DNA of 64,000 nucleotides, from assembly GCA_015999985.1 (NCBI GenBank), contig JAECRA010000014.1, forward strand, positions 7,748 through 71,747, written 5' to 3'. Positions 36,210 through 46,109 of the stretch are shown piece by piece. A program made the position numbers and the translations under genes. Source of the DNA: Comamonadaceae bacterium (lineage in GTDB: Bacteria > Pseudomonadota > Gammaproteobacteria > Burkholderiales > Burkholderiaceae_C). Below the pieces are notes generated by a model. The model had not been told where the DNA came from. It searched no databases and saw nothing but the letters and a program-made list of their open reading frames with translations. Position 1 is the first letter of the stretch, and every line of letters begins with the position of its first letter.

Positions 36210-38276
36210 ATGACCTTGATGTGTTTTCCAAAGATTCTGACATCGTTCATAGGCTCCTTCGTATTTCTGGCTTGCGGAGCCTGGCTGCCGGGTCACGCCG
36301 CGGCGCAGGGCAGCCTTGGCAATACGCCTGTTTTGACATCTTCTGCTGTTAGCGACAGCGTCATCCTGGACATGCGCGAGGCTGCCAGGCGCGGCGATAA
36401 GGCCCGCATGGCCGCACTTTTGCCGGCCGCTCGAGGGCACGCTCTGGAACCCTGGGCGGCCTATTGGGAGATGAAGGCGCGGCTGGAAGAGGTCAGCTTG
36501 CAGGAAGTGCAGTCATTCCTGGCCCAGTATGCCGGTACCTACCAGGAAGACCGCTTGCGCAACGACTGGCTGCTGCTGGCAGGTAAACGGCGCGATTGGG
36601 CCGGTTTTGCTGCAGAGTGGCCGCGCTTTCGCATGCGTGATGACCGAGAGGCTCGCTGCTACGCGTCGGCCGTGGAATTGGCGCAGGGGCGTGCTCTGGC
36701 ACCAGAGGCCGTGGCAGAAGTTCGCCGCGATTGGTTTGCTCAGCGCGACCTAGACGACGGCTGCCTGTTGGCGGCGGGATTGCTGCACCAGTCCGGCCAA
36801 CTGCCTTTTTCGGACCTGTGGAAGAAGGCACGCATGGCGATGGAGGCCAATCGGCCAAGCCTTGCACGCGCAGCAGTCAATCTGGACGCACCAGACGCTG
36901 CAGCCACAGTGGCCCAGATCCAGACCAGTGCCATCAAATACCTCACAGGACGCGCAGCAGTGGGCACGCGCAAGGGGCAGGAGCTGATCGTGCTGGCGCT
37001 TATAAAGCTGGCGACGCAAGACCCGGAGCAGGCCACAACGCAGATGGAATCCAAATGGAGTGTTCAGCTCACTCCAGAAGAGCGCAATTGGGTGTGGGGC
37101 GTGATCGGGCGGCAGTCCGCACTCAAGCTGCAGGACAACGCGGTGCAGATTTTTGCCAAGGTCACGCGCGACAGAGATTTGAATGACGAAACTCTGGGCT
37201 GGAAGGCGCGTGCGGCGATGCGTCAAGGGCAATGGCGAACCGTGAAGTCGGCCATTGAAGCCATGGAACCGCAAACCCAGGAAGACACCACCTGGGTCTA
37301 CTGGCGTGCCCGGGCCCTGATGGCTCTCGCTCGCAGCGATGCTGACCGAGAATTGCCTCGCCAATTGCTTGAGAGCATCGCGGGTGTGCAGGGGTTTTAT
37401 GAAAAACTTGCTCAGGAGGAGCTTGGCCGCCTCACCAGCGTGCCTGCCCCCCCGCCTGCACTCACGCAAGCCGAGAAAGCCGCCGCGCGCAACCATCCGG
37501 GGCTGAGCCGCGCCCTGCTGGCAGTTTCAATCGGCCTGCGCAGCGAAGGCGTGCGTGAATGGAACTACACCACCAACCTGCATACGCCAGGCGGTATGCC
37601 AGAACGTGAGCTGCAAGCAGCCGCAGATCTTGCATGTCAAAACCAATTGTGGGACCGCTGTATCAATACCAGTGAGCGCACCCGAACATTCTTTGATTAC
37701 GGACTGCGCTTTCCCATGCCTTTCCGCGATGCGGTGGTCAATCAATCGCGTGCGATTGGCCTCGATCCCGCTTATGTATATGGTCTGATCCGCCAGGAAA
37801 GCCGCTTCATCATTGCGGCGCGTTCAGGGGTTGGTGCGTCAGGTTTGATGCAGGTCATGCCCGCCACCGCCCGCTGGACTGCGCGCAAGATCGGTATGAC
37901 TGGCTTCACGCCCGATCAGATCTACCAGCAAGACACCAACATCCTGCTGGGCACCAGCTACCTCAAGCTGGCGCTGGACGACTTCCAGAGTTCGTTGCCA
38001 ATGGCCGCCGCCGCGTACAACGCGGGTCCTGGCCGGCCACGGGTATGGCGGGCACCCGGTGGTTTGAATCCCACCCTTGATGGCGCCATATGGGCTGAGA
38101 ACATTCCATTTTCGGAAACCCGCGACTACGTGAAAAAGGTGCTTTCCAACACGGTCGATTACGCTGCCATCCTGACGGGCAGGCCACAATCGCTTAAAGC
38201 GCGGCTAGGTACGGTGGGGCCTTTGCCAACGGGTGCGGTGGACTTGAGCACAGAGCTGGACCGCCCTTCAAACTAG
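36210..38276 (+). CDS. slt: Soluble lytic murein transglycosylase, Slt70 type
   Basis: The 688-residue periplasmic enzyme has a signal peptide (ending near GHAAAQ), a long superhelical domain of alpha-helical repeats (about 40-490), and a C-terminal SLT domain. The catalytic residue is Glu530 in LIRQESRF, followed by ASGLMQVMPATA and AAYNAGPGRPRVWR. It releases anhydromuropeptides during wall turnover. The ATG at 36210 begins the signal peptide; another ATG three codons later is possible. It is divergent from fau with one base between start codons, so its promoter must lie inside fau. Confidence 0.94.
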   Translation: MTLMCFPKILTSFIGSFVFLACGAWLPGHAAAQGSLGNTPVLTSSAVSDSVILDMREAARRGDKARMAALLPAARGHALEPWAAYWEMKARLEEVSLQEVQSFLAQYAGTYQEDRLRNDWLLLAGKRRDWAGFAAEWPRFRMRDDREARCYASAVELAQGRALAPEAVAEVRRDWFAQRDLDDGCLLAAGLLHQSGQLPFSDLWKKARMAMEANRPSLARAAVNLDAPDAAATVAQIQTSAIKYLTGRAAVGTRKGQELIVLALIKLATQDPEQATTQMESKWSVQLTPEERNWVWGVIGRQSALKLQDNAVQIFAKVTRDRDLNDETLGWKARAAMRQGQWRTVKSAIEAMEPQTQEDTTWVYWRARALMALARSDADRELPRQLLESIAGVQGFYEKLAQEELGRLTSVPAPPPALTQAEKAAARNHPGLSRALLAVSIGLRSEGVREWNYTTNLHTPGGMPERELQAAADLACQNQLWDRCINTSERTRTFFDYGLRFPMPFRDAVVNQSRAIGLDPAYVYGLIRQESRFIIAARSGVGASGLMQVMPATARWTARKIGMTGFTPDQIYQQDTNILLGTSYLKLALDDFQSSLPMAAAAYNAGPGRPRVWRAPGGLNPTLDGAIWAENIPFSETRDYVKKVLSNTVDYAAILTGRPQSLKARLGTVGPLPTGAVDLSTELDRPSN

Positions 38277-38311
38277 CAATAGCGCAAGAACATTCAAAAC
38301 AGAGGTGCCCT

Positions 38312-38995
38312 TTGCTCAAACTGTACATCGGCAATAAAAATTACTCATCCTGGTCTATGCGACCATGGGTGCTGCTGAAACAATCAGGTATTGCGTTTCA
38401 AGAAGAAATGGTGCGCTTCGATTCATTCGAAGCAGATTCCCAGTTCAAGCGCACCCTGGCGGCGCTCAGCCCTACAGGCAAGGTGCCGTTGCTGGTAGAT
38501 GGCAGTCTTGCCATCTGGGACACCTTGGCCATCGCTGAATACCTGGCCGAAGCATTCCCTGAAAAGCAGCTGTGGCCGACAGACACCAAGGCGCGGGCCC
38601 ACGCACGCAGCGCCTGCGCTGAAATGCATTCAGGCTTTTCAGCTTTGCGTAGCGCCTGCCCGATGAACATTGAAGCCAGCCTGCCACATATTGGCGCTCT
38701 GGTTGTGCGCGACCAGCCAGGCGTGGGGGCCGACCTGCATCGTTTATCCAGCCTATGGAATGAAGCCTTGTCGAACCACGACGGGCCCTACCTTTATGGC
38801 GGTTTTAGCATTGCTGACGCCTATTTCGCGCCGGTCGTCATGCGCATCAAAACCTATGCGCTGCCTGTACCTGCACCCGTTCAAGCTTATCTTGACCGCG
38901 TGTGCGCCCTGCCTGGCGTCAAGGCGTGGATCGACGGAGCCCTGGCCGAGCAGGATTTTCTGGCATTCGAAGAGCCCTACAGGCTTTCAAGATAA
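38312..38995 (+). CDS. Glutathione S-transferase family protein
   Basis: The 227-residue protein has the thioredoxin-like N-terminal domain (LYIGNKNYSSWSMRPWVLLK, with the serine-rich turn as the likely glutathione-contacting site), the cis-proline segment TGKVPLLVDG and LAIWDTLAIAEYL, and an all-helical C-terminal domain containing FSIADAYFAPVVMR. The start is a TTG with AGAGG about eight bases upstream; no ATG lies nearby. It follows slt by 35 bases and probably shares its transcript. The substrate is unknown. Confidence 0.92.
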   Translation: MLKLYIGNKNYSSWSMRPWVLLKQSGIAFQEEMVRFDSFEADSQFKRTLAALSPTGKVPLLVDGSLAIWDTLAIAEYLAEAFPEKQLWPTDTKARAHARSACAEMHSGFSALRSACPMNIEASLPHIGALVVRDQPGVGADLHRLSSLWNEALSNHDGPYLYGGFSIADAYFAPVVMRIKTYALPVPAPVQAYLDRVCALPGVKAWIDGALAEQDFLAFEEPYRLSR

Positions 38996-39026
38996 GGCGA
39001 TATGGCGTGCGCAGACTTAAGGCAGG

Positions 39027-41165
39027 TCAGGGGTTTCTAAGTACAGGTAACCGAGGTATCAGCCACTGCGCCATCAGGTCCGAACCTTGAATCGACAAAT
39101 GGTCACCATCGCGATAAAGCGGCTGGCCATTGAGAACCAATGGGCATTGCTCCTGTGTGCAGAGCAGTGCGGCAGGGTCCAACAGACGGACTGGCGCTGA
39201 ATGCGTCGGCCGATGCGCATTCCATCGATCAACCTCCGTCTTCATAATCTCCCTGTAAACCGCGTTGCGTGCATCGTGGGATTCCACACTGATGGCGCAC
39301 GCCGGGGCCCGACTTAGCCAGCCTTGACCGACCCGTGGCCTCAGGCAGGCATTCACGTCGGCACCCAGCTCCGGCGTGTTAAGCAACCAGACCACCTGTT
39401 TGCCTGCGCTCCGCAGCTCGGTCAGCGTACGGCGAACGCCCGCGCGAAAGACTGAAGCGTTGTCGGCCTGTGGGCCTTGAGAAATCCCGGAAAGATGGGG
39501 AGCCTCGCGCAGCCATCGGCGCGCTTGCGGGCTTGAGGAGATTTTATCTGTGCCGTTGACATAGAAAGCTCCCCGTACGTCAATCAATACCCCCCTGATA
39601 TGTGGGCTTCGCAGCACATGGCGCAGAAACGCTTCGGGAATTTCATGCGGACATTGAAGGCCCATCTCGTCTGAACCTGAGTCCACGCCGTTGAAGGGCA
39701 TGCAACCACCGCCGCCTAGATTCACCCACTGACCCGGCATGGACTTCATGAGTCCAGCGGCCAAGGCGTTTCCGTGGGAGTCCCCCAGCAAGGCCCATGA
39801 TGCGGTGTCGGGATTGCCCCGGCAAAAGAAATCATCGCGCTTGCGGGGATTGACCACGGTGTGGCTCAAGCAGGTGCTGTCCCGATAAAGGGTCGCCTCA
39901 TCCCAAAGAACCCATTGCGAAGTGGCTGAGCTGCGCTGGTCCGGCCAGCTCGTAGGGGTGTGGTGCCAGAGCCAGTAGCCCAGCAGCGCTGTGGCGAGCA
40001 TGCCAATGGTGAGCCCGCTGATCACGGGCTTTGGATGGCTAGAGGCCAGTCGGCGCATCGGTTGCTCGGCAAAACGGTAGGTCAGCGCAGCCAAGCCCAG
40101 CGCCAACACCAAGCCTGGCACCCGTGTCCAGGGCTGGAGATGTTGCGGGTCCAGGCTGTTGAGATAGGCCAGGATGGGCCAGTGCCACAGGTAGAGCGGG
40201 TAACTGATCAGACCTACGTAGCGCATTACAGGGTGACCAAGAAACCGCTGGTTGAGCCCGCTTTGCGCAGTGCAAAGAAGGGTGACTGTGGTCAACACCG
40301 GCAAGAGAGCGAGCGGGCCAGGGAAATGCCAGCCCCTCCACGCGCGTTCATTGATGAGCAAGAACGCCAACATGAGCAGGGCCATGGCAGTCACGGCCAG
40401 GAACATGCGTGACGACGCCACATGGGCATTGCGGGGCTCTGCAGCCTTTTGCGAATGCCAGTCTGCCAGCATGACCCCCAGAAGAAACTCCCAGAAACGC
40501 CCCATTGGCCAATAGAAACCTGCGCTAGGCGCATGCCGGCTTTGCCAAAGGCTGAGAGCAAATGAGGCTGCTGCAAGTGTTGCAAGCAGGAGGAATGTAG
40601 GGCTGGCCCACGGCGGCGTGGCTGAGTTGCCATCGGCGGCTGAAGACACCTGAACTGCGGCGGGCGCTTGTTTTTCTTTGGTCCGATTTATCAGCAGGAA
40701 CAGCAGAGGCAGCAGCAGGTAAAACTGCTCCTCAATGCCCAGCGACCACAGATGAAGCAGCCATTTTTCGTGTGAAACGGCATCGAAGTAGCCAGCTTCC
40801 TGCCAAAGTATCAGATTCTGTGCAAAACCCGCGCTGCCCAGAATGTGTTTGCCCAGTTGGGACAACTGCGGAGTGGGTAGAAGCCAAAACCCCGCTAATG
40901 CAACCACGATCAAGGTGCAGAGCAAAGCCGGGAACAAGCGCCGCACCCGTCGGGCGTAAAACGCTGTGATGCCCATCCCATCGCGCGCCGAGTTACGGGA
41001 GAGCAGACTAAGGCTCACCACATACCCGGAGATCACAAAAAAAACATCAAGTCCGATAAACCCACCAGGTACTGCTTGAGGGAAAGCGTGGAAACCCAGT
41101 ACGCCCAAAATGGCGATAGCGCGTAATCCGTCTATGTCAGGACGGTGGAGCGCAGAGACTTGCAA
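39027..41165 (-). CDS. Membrane O-acyltransferase with SGNH domain (OafA/YrhL type)
   Basis: The 712-residue protein has an acyltransferase-3 domain of about ten membrane helices (residues 1-390) that starts with RPDIDGLRAIAILGVLGFHAF, where the arginine and histidine are conserved. A periplasmic SGNH-hydrolase-like domain (about 430-712) has ALLGDSHGNALAAGL and, near the end, RDGDHLSIQG with the Asp-His pair. Such enzymes transfer acetyl groups to O-antigen or other surface glycans. It is convergent with the GST gene, 31 bases apart. The acceptor cannot be told from the sequence. Confidence 0.93.
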   Translation of the reverse strand: MQVSALHRPDIDGLRAIAILGVLGFHAFPQAVPGGFIGLDVFFVISGYVVSLSLLSRNSARDGMGITAFYARRVRRLFPALLCTLIVVALAGFWLLPTPQLSQLGKHILGSAGFAQNLILWQEAGYFDAVSHEKWLLHLWSLGIEEQFYLLLPLLFLLINRTKEKQAPAAVQVSSAADGNSATPPWASPTFLLLATLAAASFALSLWQSRHAPSAGFYWPMGRFWEFLLGVMLADWHSQKAAEPRNAHVASSRMFLAVTAMALLMLAFLLINERAWRGWHFPGPLALLPVLTTVTLLCTAQSGLNQRFLGHPVMRYVGLISYPLYLWHWPILAYLNSLDPQHLQPWTRVPGLVLALGLAALTYRFAEQPMRRLASSHPKPVISGLTIGMLATALLGYWLWHHTPTSWPDQRSSATSQWVLWDEATLYRDSTCLSHTVVNPRKRDDFFCRGNPDTASWALLGDSHGNALAAGLMKSMPGQWVNLGGGGCMPFNGVDSGSDEMGLQCPHEIPEAFLRHVLRSPHIRGVLIDVRGAFYVNGTDKISSSPQARRWLREAPHLSGISQGPQADNASVFRAGVRRTLTELRSAGKQVVWLLNTPELGADVNACLRPRVGQGWLSRAPACAISVESHDARNAVYREIMKTEVDRWNAHRPTHSAPVRLLDPAALLCTQEQCPLVLNGQPLYRDGDHLSIQGSDLMAQWLIPRLPVLRNP

Positions 41166-41207
41166 TAGGGGGTTCTCCGCAAAACATGTGATGTTTTCGC
41201 AAGCGCG

Positions 41208-42335
41208 TCAATCTAGTGGCCACGGAGCCTGCGGTGATGTTGTAGAAGGCGGGTCAGGTTCGGGAATTGATTCTTTTGGGGCCTCTTGATGGTGATCTCG
41301 GCGCCACCAGGGCGTCACGGAATCCACCTGCACTGGCTGCACGGCTTCGCCCAGGCGCGGCATCACCAGGCGAGTGCCAAACTTTGGCGCCAGTTCGATA
41401 AGCCGCTCAGGAGGTTGATCCCACGAATGCATCGCCAATGCGAACGTCCCCCAGTGAACTGGAAGCAAGGGGGCGTTGCCGAGCAACGCGGCCGCCTCCA
41501 GTGCGTTGTCTGGCCCCAGGTGAATGTCACCCCAGGCGGGGTGGAAGGCGCCCACTTCAAGCATCACCAGATCGAACGGACCCAGGCGCTCGCGAATCGT
41601 GGCGTATTCACCCGTCAGGCCGGTATCTCCGCTGAAGAACACCGCATGGCGCGGACCGCGAATGACCATGGACGACCAGAGCGTGGCATTTCTATCCTTC
41701 AGTCCGCGGCCAGAAAAGTGCTGTGACGGTGCCGCCGTGATCTGAAGCCCCGTGCCGGGAAACTTGAAATCCTCCCACCAATCCAATTCATGGATACGCT
41801 CCGGCTGAATGCCCCAGGCCTGGAGATGTGCTCCTACCCCCAGGGATGTCACGAAAGGCACCTTGCTCTTGGCCAGCACCTTGATGGTGGGATAGTCCAG
41901 GTGGTCGTAGTGATCGTGTGATATGACCACAAGGTCCACGGCGGGCATGTCACGCAGCGTGACCGGTGCCGGCTGAAACCTCTTGGGGCCAACCAGGACG
42001 GAAGGGGAAGCACGGGGACCCCAGACTGGATCAGTCAGCACTCGATAACCGTCGATTTCGATCAATACCGTCGAGTGCCCTAGCCAGGTCGCTCGCAAAC
42101 CGCTGTCTGGTTGGCGCAGCCAGGCCGCGCGTGGGTCCAGGACCGGGAAAGGCGCATCAGGCACACGGCGACCTCCGCGGCTGAGGAACTCGCGGATCGA
42201 TGGCATGGGGACCGTCGGGTCACGCAATCCCGCCGGGATCGGCCTGACATTGCGGAACCCGGTTTCAGCCCAGCGCGGGGATGCGCGCATGCGCTCCAAC
42301 CGGAGACCATCAGCGCGTTTTCCGAGCGATTTCAT
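41208..42335 (-). CDS. MBL-fold metal-dependent hydrolase (UlaG/NAPE-PLD-like)
   Basis: The 375-residue protein has the metallo-beta-lactamase fold in the NAPE-PLD/UlaG variant: ATWLGHSTVLIEIDG, VVISHDHYDHLDYPT (the HxHxDH metal site), FFSGDTGLTGEY and LLPVHWGTFALAMH with the last metal histidine. Family members cleave phosphodiesters or lactones, such as N-acyl phosphatidylethanolamine. I place the start at the ATG at 42335, because the alternative at 42353 is TTG. It overlaps no other gene and begins 15 bases after the stop of the Bug gene, so both likely share a transcript. The C-terminal 20 residues are Pro/Ser rich. Confidence 0.9.
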   Translation of the reverse strand: MKSLGKRADGLRLERMRASPRWAETGFRNVRPIPAGLRDPTVPMPSIREFLSRGGRRVPDAPFPVLDPRAAWLRQPDSGLRATWLGHSTVLIEIDGYRVLTDPVWGPRASPSVLVGPKRFQPAPVTLRDMPAVDLVVISHDHYDHLDYPTIKVLAKSKVPFVTSLGVGAHLQAWGIQPERIHELDWWEDFKFPGTGLQITAAPSQHFSGRGLKDRNATLWSSMVIRGPRHAVFFSGDTGLTGEYATIRERLGPFDLVMLEVGAFHPAWGDIHLGPDNALEAAALLGNAPLLPVHWGTFALAMHSWDQPPERLIELAPKFGTRLVMPRLGEAVQPVQVDSVTPWWRRDHHQEAPKESIPEPDPPSTTSPQAPWPLD

Positions 42336-42349
42336 GGTGAAGACCGAAG

Positions 42350-43324
42350 TCAATCAAGTTTGATGCCGCGTGACTTGATGATTCCATCAAGCAAGGTGGT
42401 TTCCTGGCGTACGCGCTGAGCCAGACCTTCCGGCGACGTGCCCACCGCCTGCCAGCCCTGCTGGAACATGCGTTGGCGCACTTCGGCACTTTTCATGACG
42501 GTGGCAAGTGCCGATGCAACACGCTGTCGGGCTGCAGCGCTCAAGTTGGCAGGGCCTATGAGCGCTGTCCACACCTCCAGATTGAAATCCTTGACGCCTT
42601 CCTGGGCCAGTGACGGCAGTTCGGGCACGAGTGCACTGCGTCCGCTGGTAGTCAGGCCAATGGCCTGTAGTTTCCCGCCCTTGATCTGTGGCATGGCGAC
42701 ACCAGGAGGTATCAAGGCCATTTGCACCTGGCCTCCGATCAAGGCGCCCACGACAGCCGGGTTTCCGTTGTAGGGTACGTGGATGGCCTTCAATCCTGGG
42801 ACGCGAGCTTTCAGCAGTTCCATGCCCAAATGGCCCACTGAGCCCGCGCCCACTGAACCATAGTTCCACTTGTCCCCTTGCCTTCTGGCCTCCTCGAAGA
42901 AGGCCACCCCGCTAGGAAAATTGACCGGAGCCACGAGGATGAGCGGCGCTGTAGTCAGCAGGCTGAGGTAGCTGAAGTCGCGTGCAGGATCGTAGGCGAG
43001 CTTAGGGTAGAGCGTTTTGGAGGAAGTCAGATTTCCGTTGATCACCACGCCAAGCGTGTGATCATCAGTGGCTTTGGCCACAGTGTCCGCAGCAATATTT
43101 CCGCTGGCGCCAGGCTTGTTGTCCACAATCACAGGTTGGCCCAGCGCATGTGACAGTGGTTCTGCGATGGCCCGTGCAGACATATCGGGCGTGGATCCGC
43201 CAGGAAACCCCACCAGAATACGGACCGGCTTGTTAGGCCAGGCTTCGCCTTGCGCGAGCGTGGGCATTGGCGTGGAGATCGCTGTGGCCGCGGCGGCCAG
43301 GCTCATGAACTGTCTGCGATGCAT
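42350..43324 (-). CDS. Bug-family periplasmic substrate-binding protein
   Basis: The 324-residue protein belongs to the Bug (TctC) family that captures carboxylates or related small molecules in the periplasm. The signal peptide contains HRRQFM and may use the Tat route. The typical strings are WPNKPVRILVGFPGGSTPD, VDNKPGASGNIAAD and KWNYGSVGAGSVGHLGMELL. No TctA or TctB membrane gene is nearby, so it is an orphan binding protein. It ends six bases before the FAD oxidoreductase gene's stop side and directly downstream of it, so the two are likely co-transcribed. Confidence 0.92.
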   Translation of the reverse strand: MHRRQFMSLAAAATAISTPMPTLAQGEAWPNKPVRILVGFPGGSTPDMSARAIAEPLSHALGQPVIVDNKPGASGNIAADTVAKATDDHTLGVVINGNLTSSKTLYPKLAYDPARDFSYLSLLTTAPLILVAPVNFPSGVAFFEEARRQGDKWNYGSVGAGSVGHLGMELLKARVPGLKAIHVPYNGNPAVVGALIGGQVQMALIPPGVAMPQIKGGKLQAIGLTTSGRSALVPELPSLAQEGVKDFNLEVWTALIGPANLSAAARQRVASALATVMKSAEVRQRMFQQGWQAVGTSPEGLAQRVRQETTLLDGIIKSRGIKLD

Positions 43325-43330
43325 AGGCTC

Positions 43331-44722
43331 TCACTGAATTGTGTTTGGAAGATTTTCGCCGTCTTTGCCCAGGAAGGCGCCGGATATGAGGAGTTGATTC
43401 TGTAGGCCAGCAACCTCAATGCTCCGCGGCGCCACGCTACGAGACAAAGCCATCGCTGCCCCAGTGCCAGCAGCTTGCCCCATGACGAAGCACCCCCCTG
43501 AGACGCGAGCTGCCGACTGACCTCCGTGGGTCATGGAAGCGCAGCGTCCTGCCACCAGCAGGTTATCCATCCCTTGCGGCAGCAGCATTCGCCATGGCAG
43601 CTGGTTGAAGCCGCGGTTGGCTGCGCGACCTTCTGGCGTAGCGGTGCCTTCAGGCCAGCGGAAACTCACATTACCAGCCACATGCTCCTCTACCATCCAC
43701 CCGTTGACTCCGATCGTGTCGTCAAAGCTGGCACAAGACAGCACGTCTTGCTCGCTGAGTTGGTAGTCGCCGATGACGCGCCGTGTTTCTCGCACGCCAA
43801 TCTGGGGGGGAATGTCCATGAGGTAAGCCGATTCAAAGCCCGGCACGTCGCGGCGCAGAAAACGCAGGAAGTGCGCGGCCTGGCGTCTGCCTTCGGCCTC
43901 CGCTGCTGAAAGTTGCAGCGCGTCTGTTCCGTCCACTGGCCCGCCGTCCGGACGCGCAAGCTGCGAGACGTTGGCGCGCCATTCCGTTGGGTTCTTCTGC
44001 GGCCTCAGGATGGGTGATTTACGCGCGAAACGCTCGCCGCGGGCGCAGGCTTGCTCCATCAGCGAAGCCACGCTGGCCCAGGCCGGGCCGGCTTTGACCG
44101 GATCCACTCCGCCCACTCGCATCATGGTCGAGGGATACATCATGTTGTGTCCATCCACGCCCTTTTCGAATGAGGCGCCCGCGAGAGCCGCAACGTCCCC
44201 ATCGCCGGTGCAGTCAATGAAGCAGCGCGCCCGCACTGCAAAGCGTCCGGATTTGGTCTCTATGAAGACAGCGTCGAGATTTGCAGCATCGCGCATGGCG
44301 ACACCTGCCACCCAGGCATGCAGGAGCACTTGGGCGCCGCTGGCAGCCAGTAACTCGTCTGCTGCAATCTTGAACGCGGCGGTGTCGTACGCTTGCGCAG
44401 CAATGCGGCCGTCAAAAAGAAAATGGGGCGCGTTGAGGCCTCCCAGAGCGTCAATGCGGGAAAGCAAATCATCGGCCACACCGTGGACCACCTGGCGGAT
44501 TGTGCCGTGCACGTTGGCGTGCAGGCCACAGAAATTGGTCACGCCTGCCGCGGTGCCCATACCCCCTAGAAAGCCATAGCGCTCCACCAGCAGCGTACGC
44601 GCTCCTGATTGGGCGGCAGAGGCCGCCGCCGCAAGTCCGGCAGGGCCACCGCCCAGTACCAACACGTCTACCTCATCCAGAACAGAGGTCTGGCGTGCGC
44701 TTTCCGTCAGTGTGCGATTCAT
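43331..44722 (-). CDS. FAD-dependent oxidoreductase
   Basis: The 463-residue protein has a dinucleotide-binding motif VLVLGGGPAGLAAAASAA at about residues 20-37, followed by GARTLLVERYGFLGGMGTAAG. A second FAD contact is the segment ARCFIDCTGDGDVAALAG, and the C-terminal part NLLVAGRCASMTHGG closes the FAD site. This is the FAD_oxidored group; substrates are usually unknown. No signal peptide is present. It leads a transcript with the Bug and MBL genes (gaps of six and 14 bases). It is divergent from cca. A role in oxidising a compound taken up by the Bug protein is inference. Confidence 0.88.
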   Translation of the reverse strand: MNRTLTESARQTSVLDEVDVLVLGGGPAGLAAAASAAQSGARTLLVERYGFLGGMGTAAGVTNFCGLHANVHGTIRQVVHGVADDLLSRIDALGGLNAPHFLFDGRIAAQAYDTAAFKIAADELLAASGAQVLLHAWVAGVAMRDAANLDAVFIETKSGRFAVRARCFIDCTGDGDVAALAGASFEKGVDGHNMMYPSTMMRVGGVDPVKAGPAWASVASLMEQACARGERFARKSPILRPQKNPTEWRANVSQLARPDGGPVDGTDALQLSAAEAEGRRQAAHFLRFLRRDVPGFESAYLMDIPPQIGVRETRRVIGDYQLSEQDVLSCASFDDTIGVNGWMVEEHVAGNVSFRWPEGTATPEGRAANRGFNQLPWRMLLPQGMDNLLVAGRCASMTHGGQSAARVSGGCFVMGQAAGTGAAMALSRSVAPRSIEVAGLQNQLLISGAFLGKDGENLPNTIQ

Positions 44723-44860
44723 GGCGCAACAATAGCACTCCTGGCCGACTGGAGCGGCTTAAAAGTGCTGACTGACCTTGCATGCACAGCTTGCGACCCA
44801 GAATAAGCGCGAGAAAGCCTGGATTTACGCCCGTCCGCGAACGTCATTAATATCGGGCCC

Positions 44861-46102
44861 ATGAAAATCTATATGGTTGGCGGCGCAGTGCGAGACCGCT
44901 TGCTCGGATTGCCGGTGCAAGATCGTGACTGGGTGGTGGTGGGTGCTACGCCGGAGCAGATGGGCGCTCACGGCTTCAAGCCGGTGGGCAAGGACTTTCC
45001 CGTGTTCCTGCATCCGCACACACACGAGGAATACGCCTTGGCGCGCACGGAGCGCAAGAGTGGTCGAGGTTATAAAGGCTTCACGGTCCTGGCGGACGCC
45101 GGCGTGACCCTGGAAGAAGATCTGGCCAGGCGCGATCTCACCATCAACGCCATGGCTGCCCGGGAAGATGCACCAACACAACTGGTCGATCCCTTTGGTG
45201 GCCAGCAGGACCTGAACGCCAAAGTGCTTCGTCACGTGACCGAGGCTTTTGGCGAAGATCCGGTACGCATCCTTCGCGTAGCCCGGTTTGCAGCACGGTT
45301 TCACGACTTTTCAATTGCACCAGAGACCATGGCCTTGATGCAGGACATGGTGCAAGGCGGAGAAGCTGACCATCTGGTGCCCGAACGCGTCTGGCAGGAG
45401 CTTTCGCGGGGTTTGATGGAAAGCCACCCAGAGCGCATGTTCGAAGTGCTGCGCGAGTGCGGAGCGTTGCGCGTCATCTTGCCCGAAGTCGACCGCCTGT
45501 GGGGCGTACCCCAGCGTGCTGAATACCATCCAGAGGTGGATACCGGCGTGCATCTGATGCTGGTCCTTCAAATGGCCGCACGTCTGCAGGCGTCCCTGCC
45601 GGTACGCTATGCCTGTCTGGCCCACGACCTCGGAAAAGGCACTACTCCTGCAGACGTGTTGCCACGCCATATCGGCCATGAACAACGCAGCGCCAAGTTG
45701 CTCCGCGCTCTGTCCCAGCGCCTGCGCGTGCCAACCGAATGCCATGCACTGGCCGACGTCGTGGCGCGAGAGCACGGAAACGTCCACCGCAGCGGTGAAC
45801 TCAACGCAGCTGCCGTTGTACGGCTACTCGAACGTTGCGACGCGTTTCGCAAGCCCGCACGTATGCAAGACATCCTGCTTGCCTGCGAATGTGATGCCCG
45901 GGGGCGTGGGGGCTTGCAGGAATCTGACTATCCTCAGCGTGATCGCCTCTCGGTGGCCCTGGCTGCTGCGCAATCCGTCGCCACTGACGAGGTGGCACAA
46001 GCTGCACAAGCGCGTGGTGCGGTAGGCGAACAGGTCGGCGAAGCCATCAGGCGGGCTCGGATAGCCGCCGTAGCGGCCCTGACACCCTCCACCGCGGGAT
46101 AA
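44861..46102 (+). CDS. cca: tRNA CCA-adding enzyme with HD domain
   Basis: The 413-residue enzyme adds or repairs the 3' CCA end of tRNA. The nucleotidyltransferase head has MVGGAVRDRLLG, the catalytic QDRDWVVVG and ARRDLTINAMA. The HD domain is present with CLAHDLGKG, as in the multifunctional E. coli enzyme, which also shows phosphohydrolase activity; the length (412 there) agrees. No strong ribosome site precedes the ATG. The TetR gene starts eight bases after the stop, so it may be co-transcribed. Confidence 0.96.
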   Translation: MKIYMVGGAVRDRLLGLPVQDRDWVVVGATPEQMGAHGFKPVGKDFPVFLHPHTHEEYALARTERKSGRGYKGFTVLADAGVTLEEDLARRDLTINAMAAREDAPTQLVDPFGGQQDLNAKVLRHVTEAFGEDPVRILRVARFAARFHDFSIAPETMALMQDMVQGGEADHLVPERVWQELSRGLMESHPERMFEVLRECGALRVILPEVDRLWGVPQRAEYHPEVDTGVHLMLVLQMAARLQASLPVRYACLAHDLGKGTTPADVLPRHIGHEQRSAKLLRALSQRLRVPTECHALADVVAREHGNVHRSGELNAAAVVRLLERCDAFRKPARMQDILLACECDARGRGGLQESDYPQRDRLSVALAAAQSVATDEVAQAAQARGAVGEQVGEAIRRARIAAVAALTPSTAG

Positions 46103-46109
46103 TCGCCTC

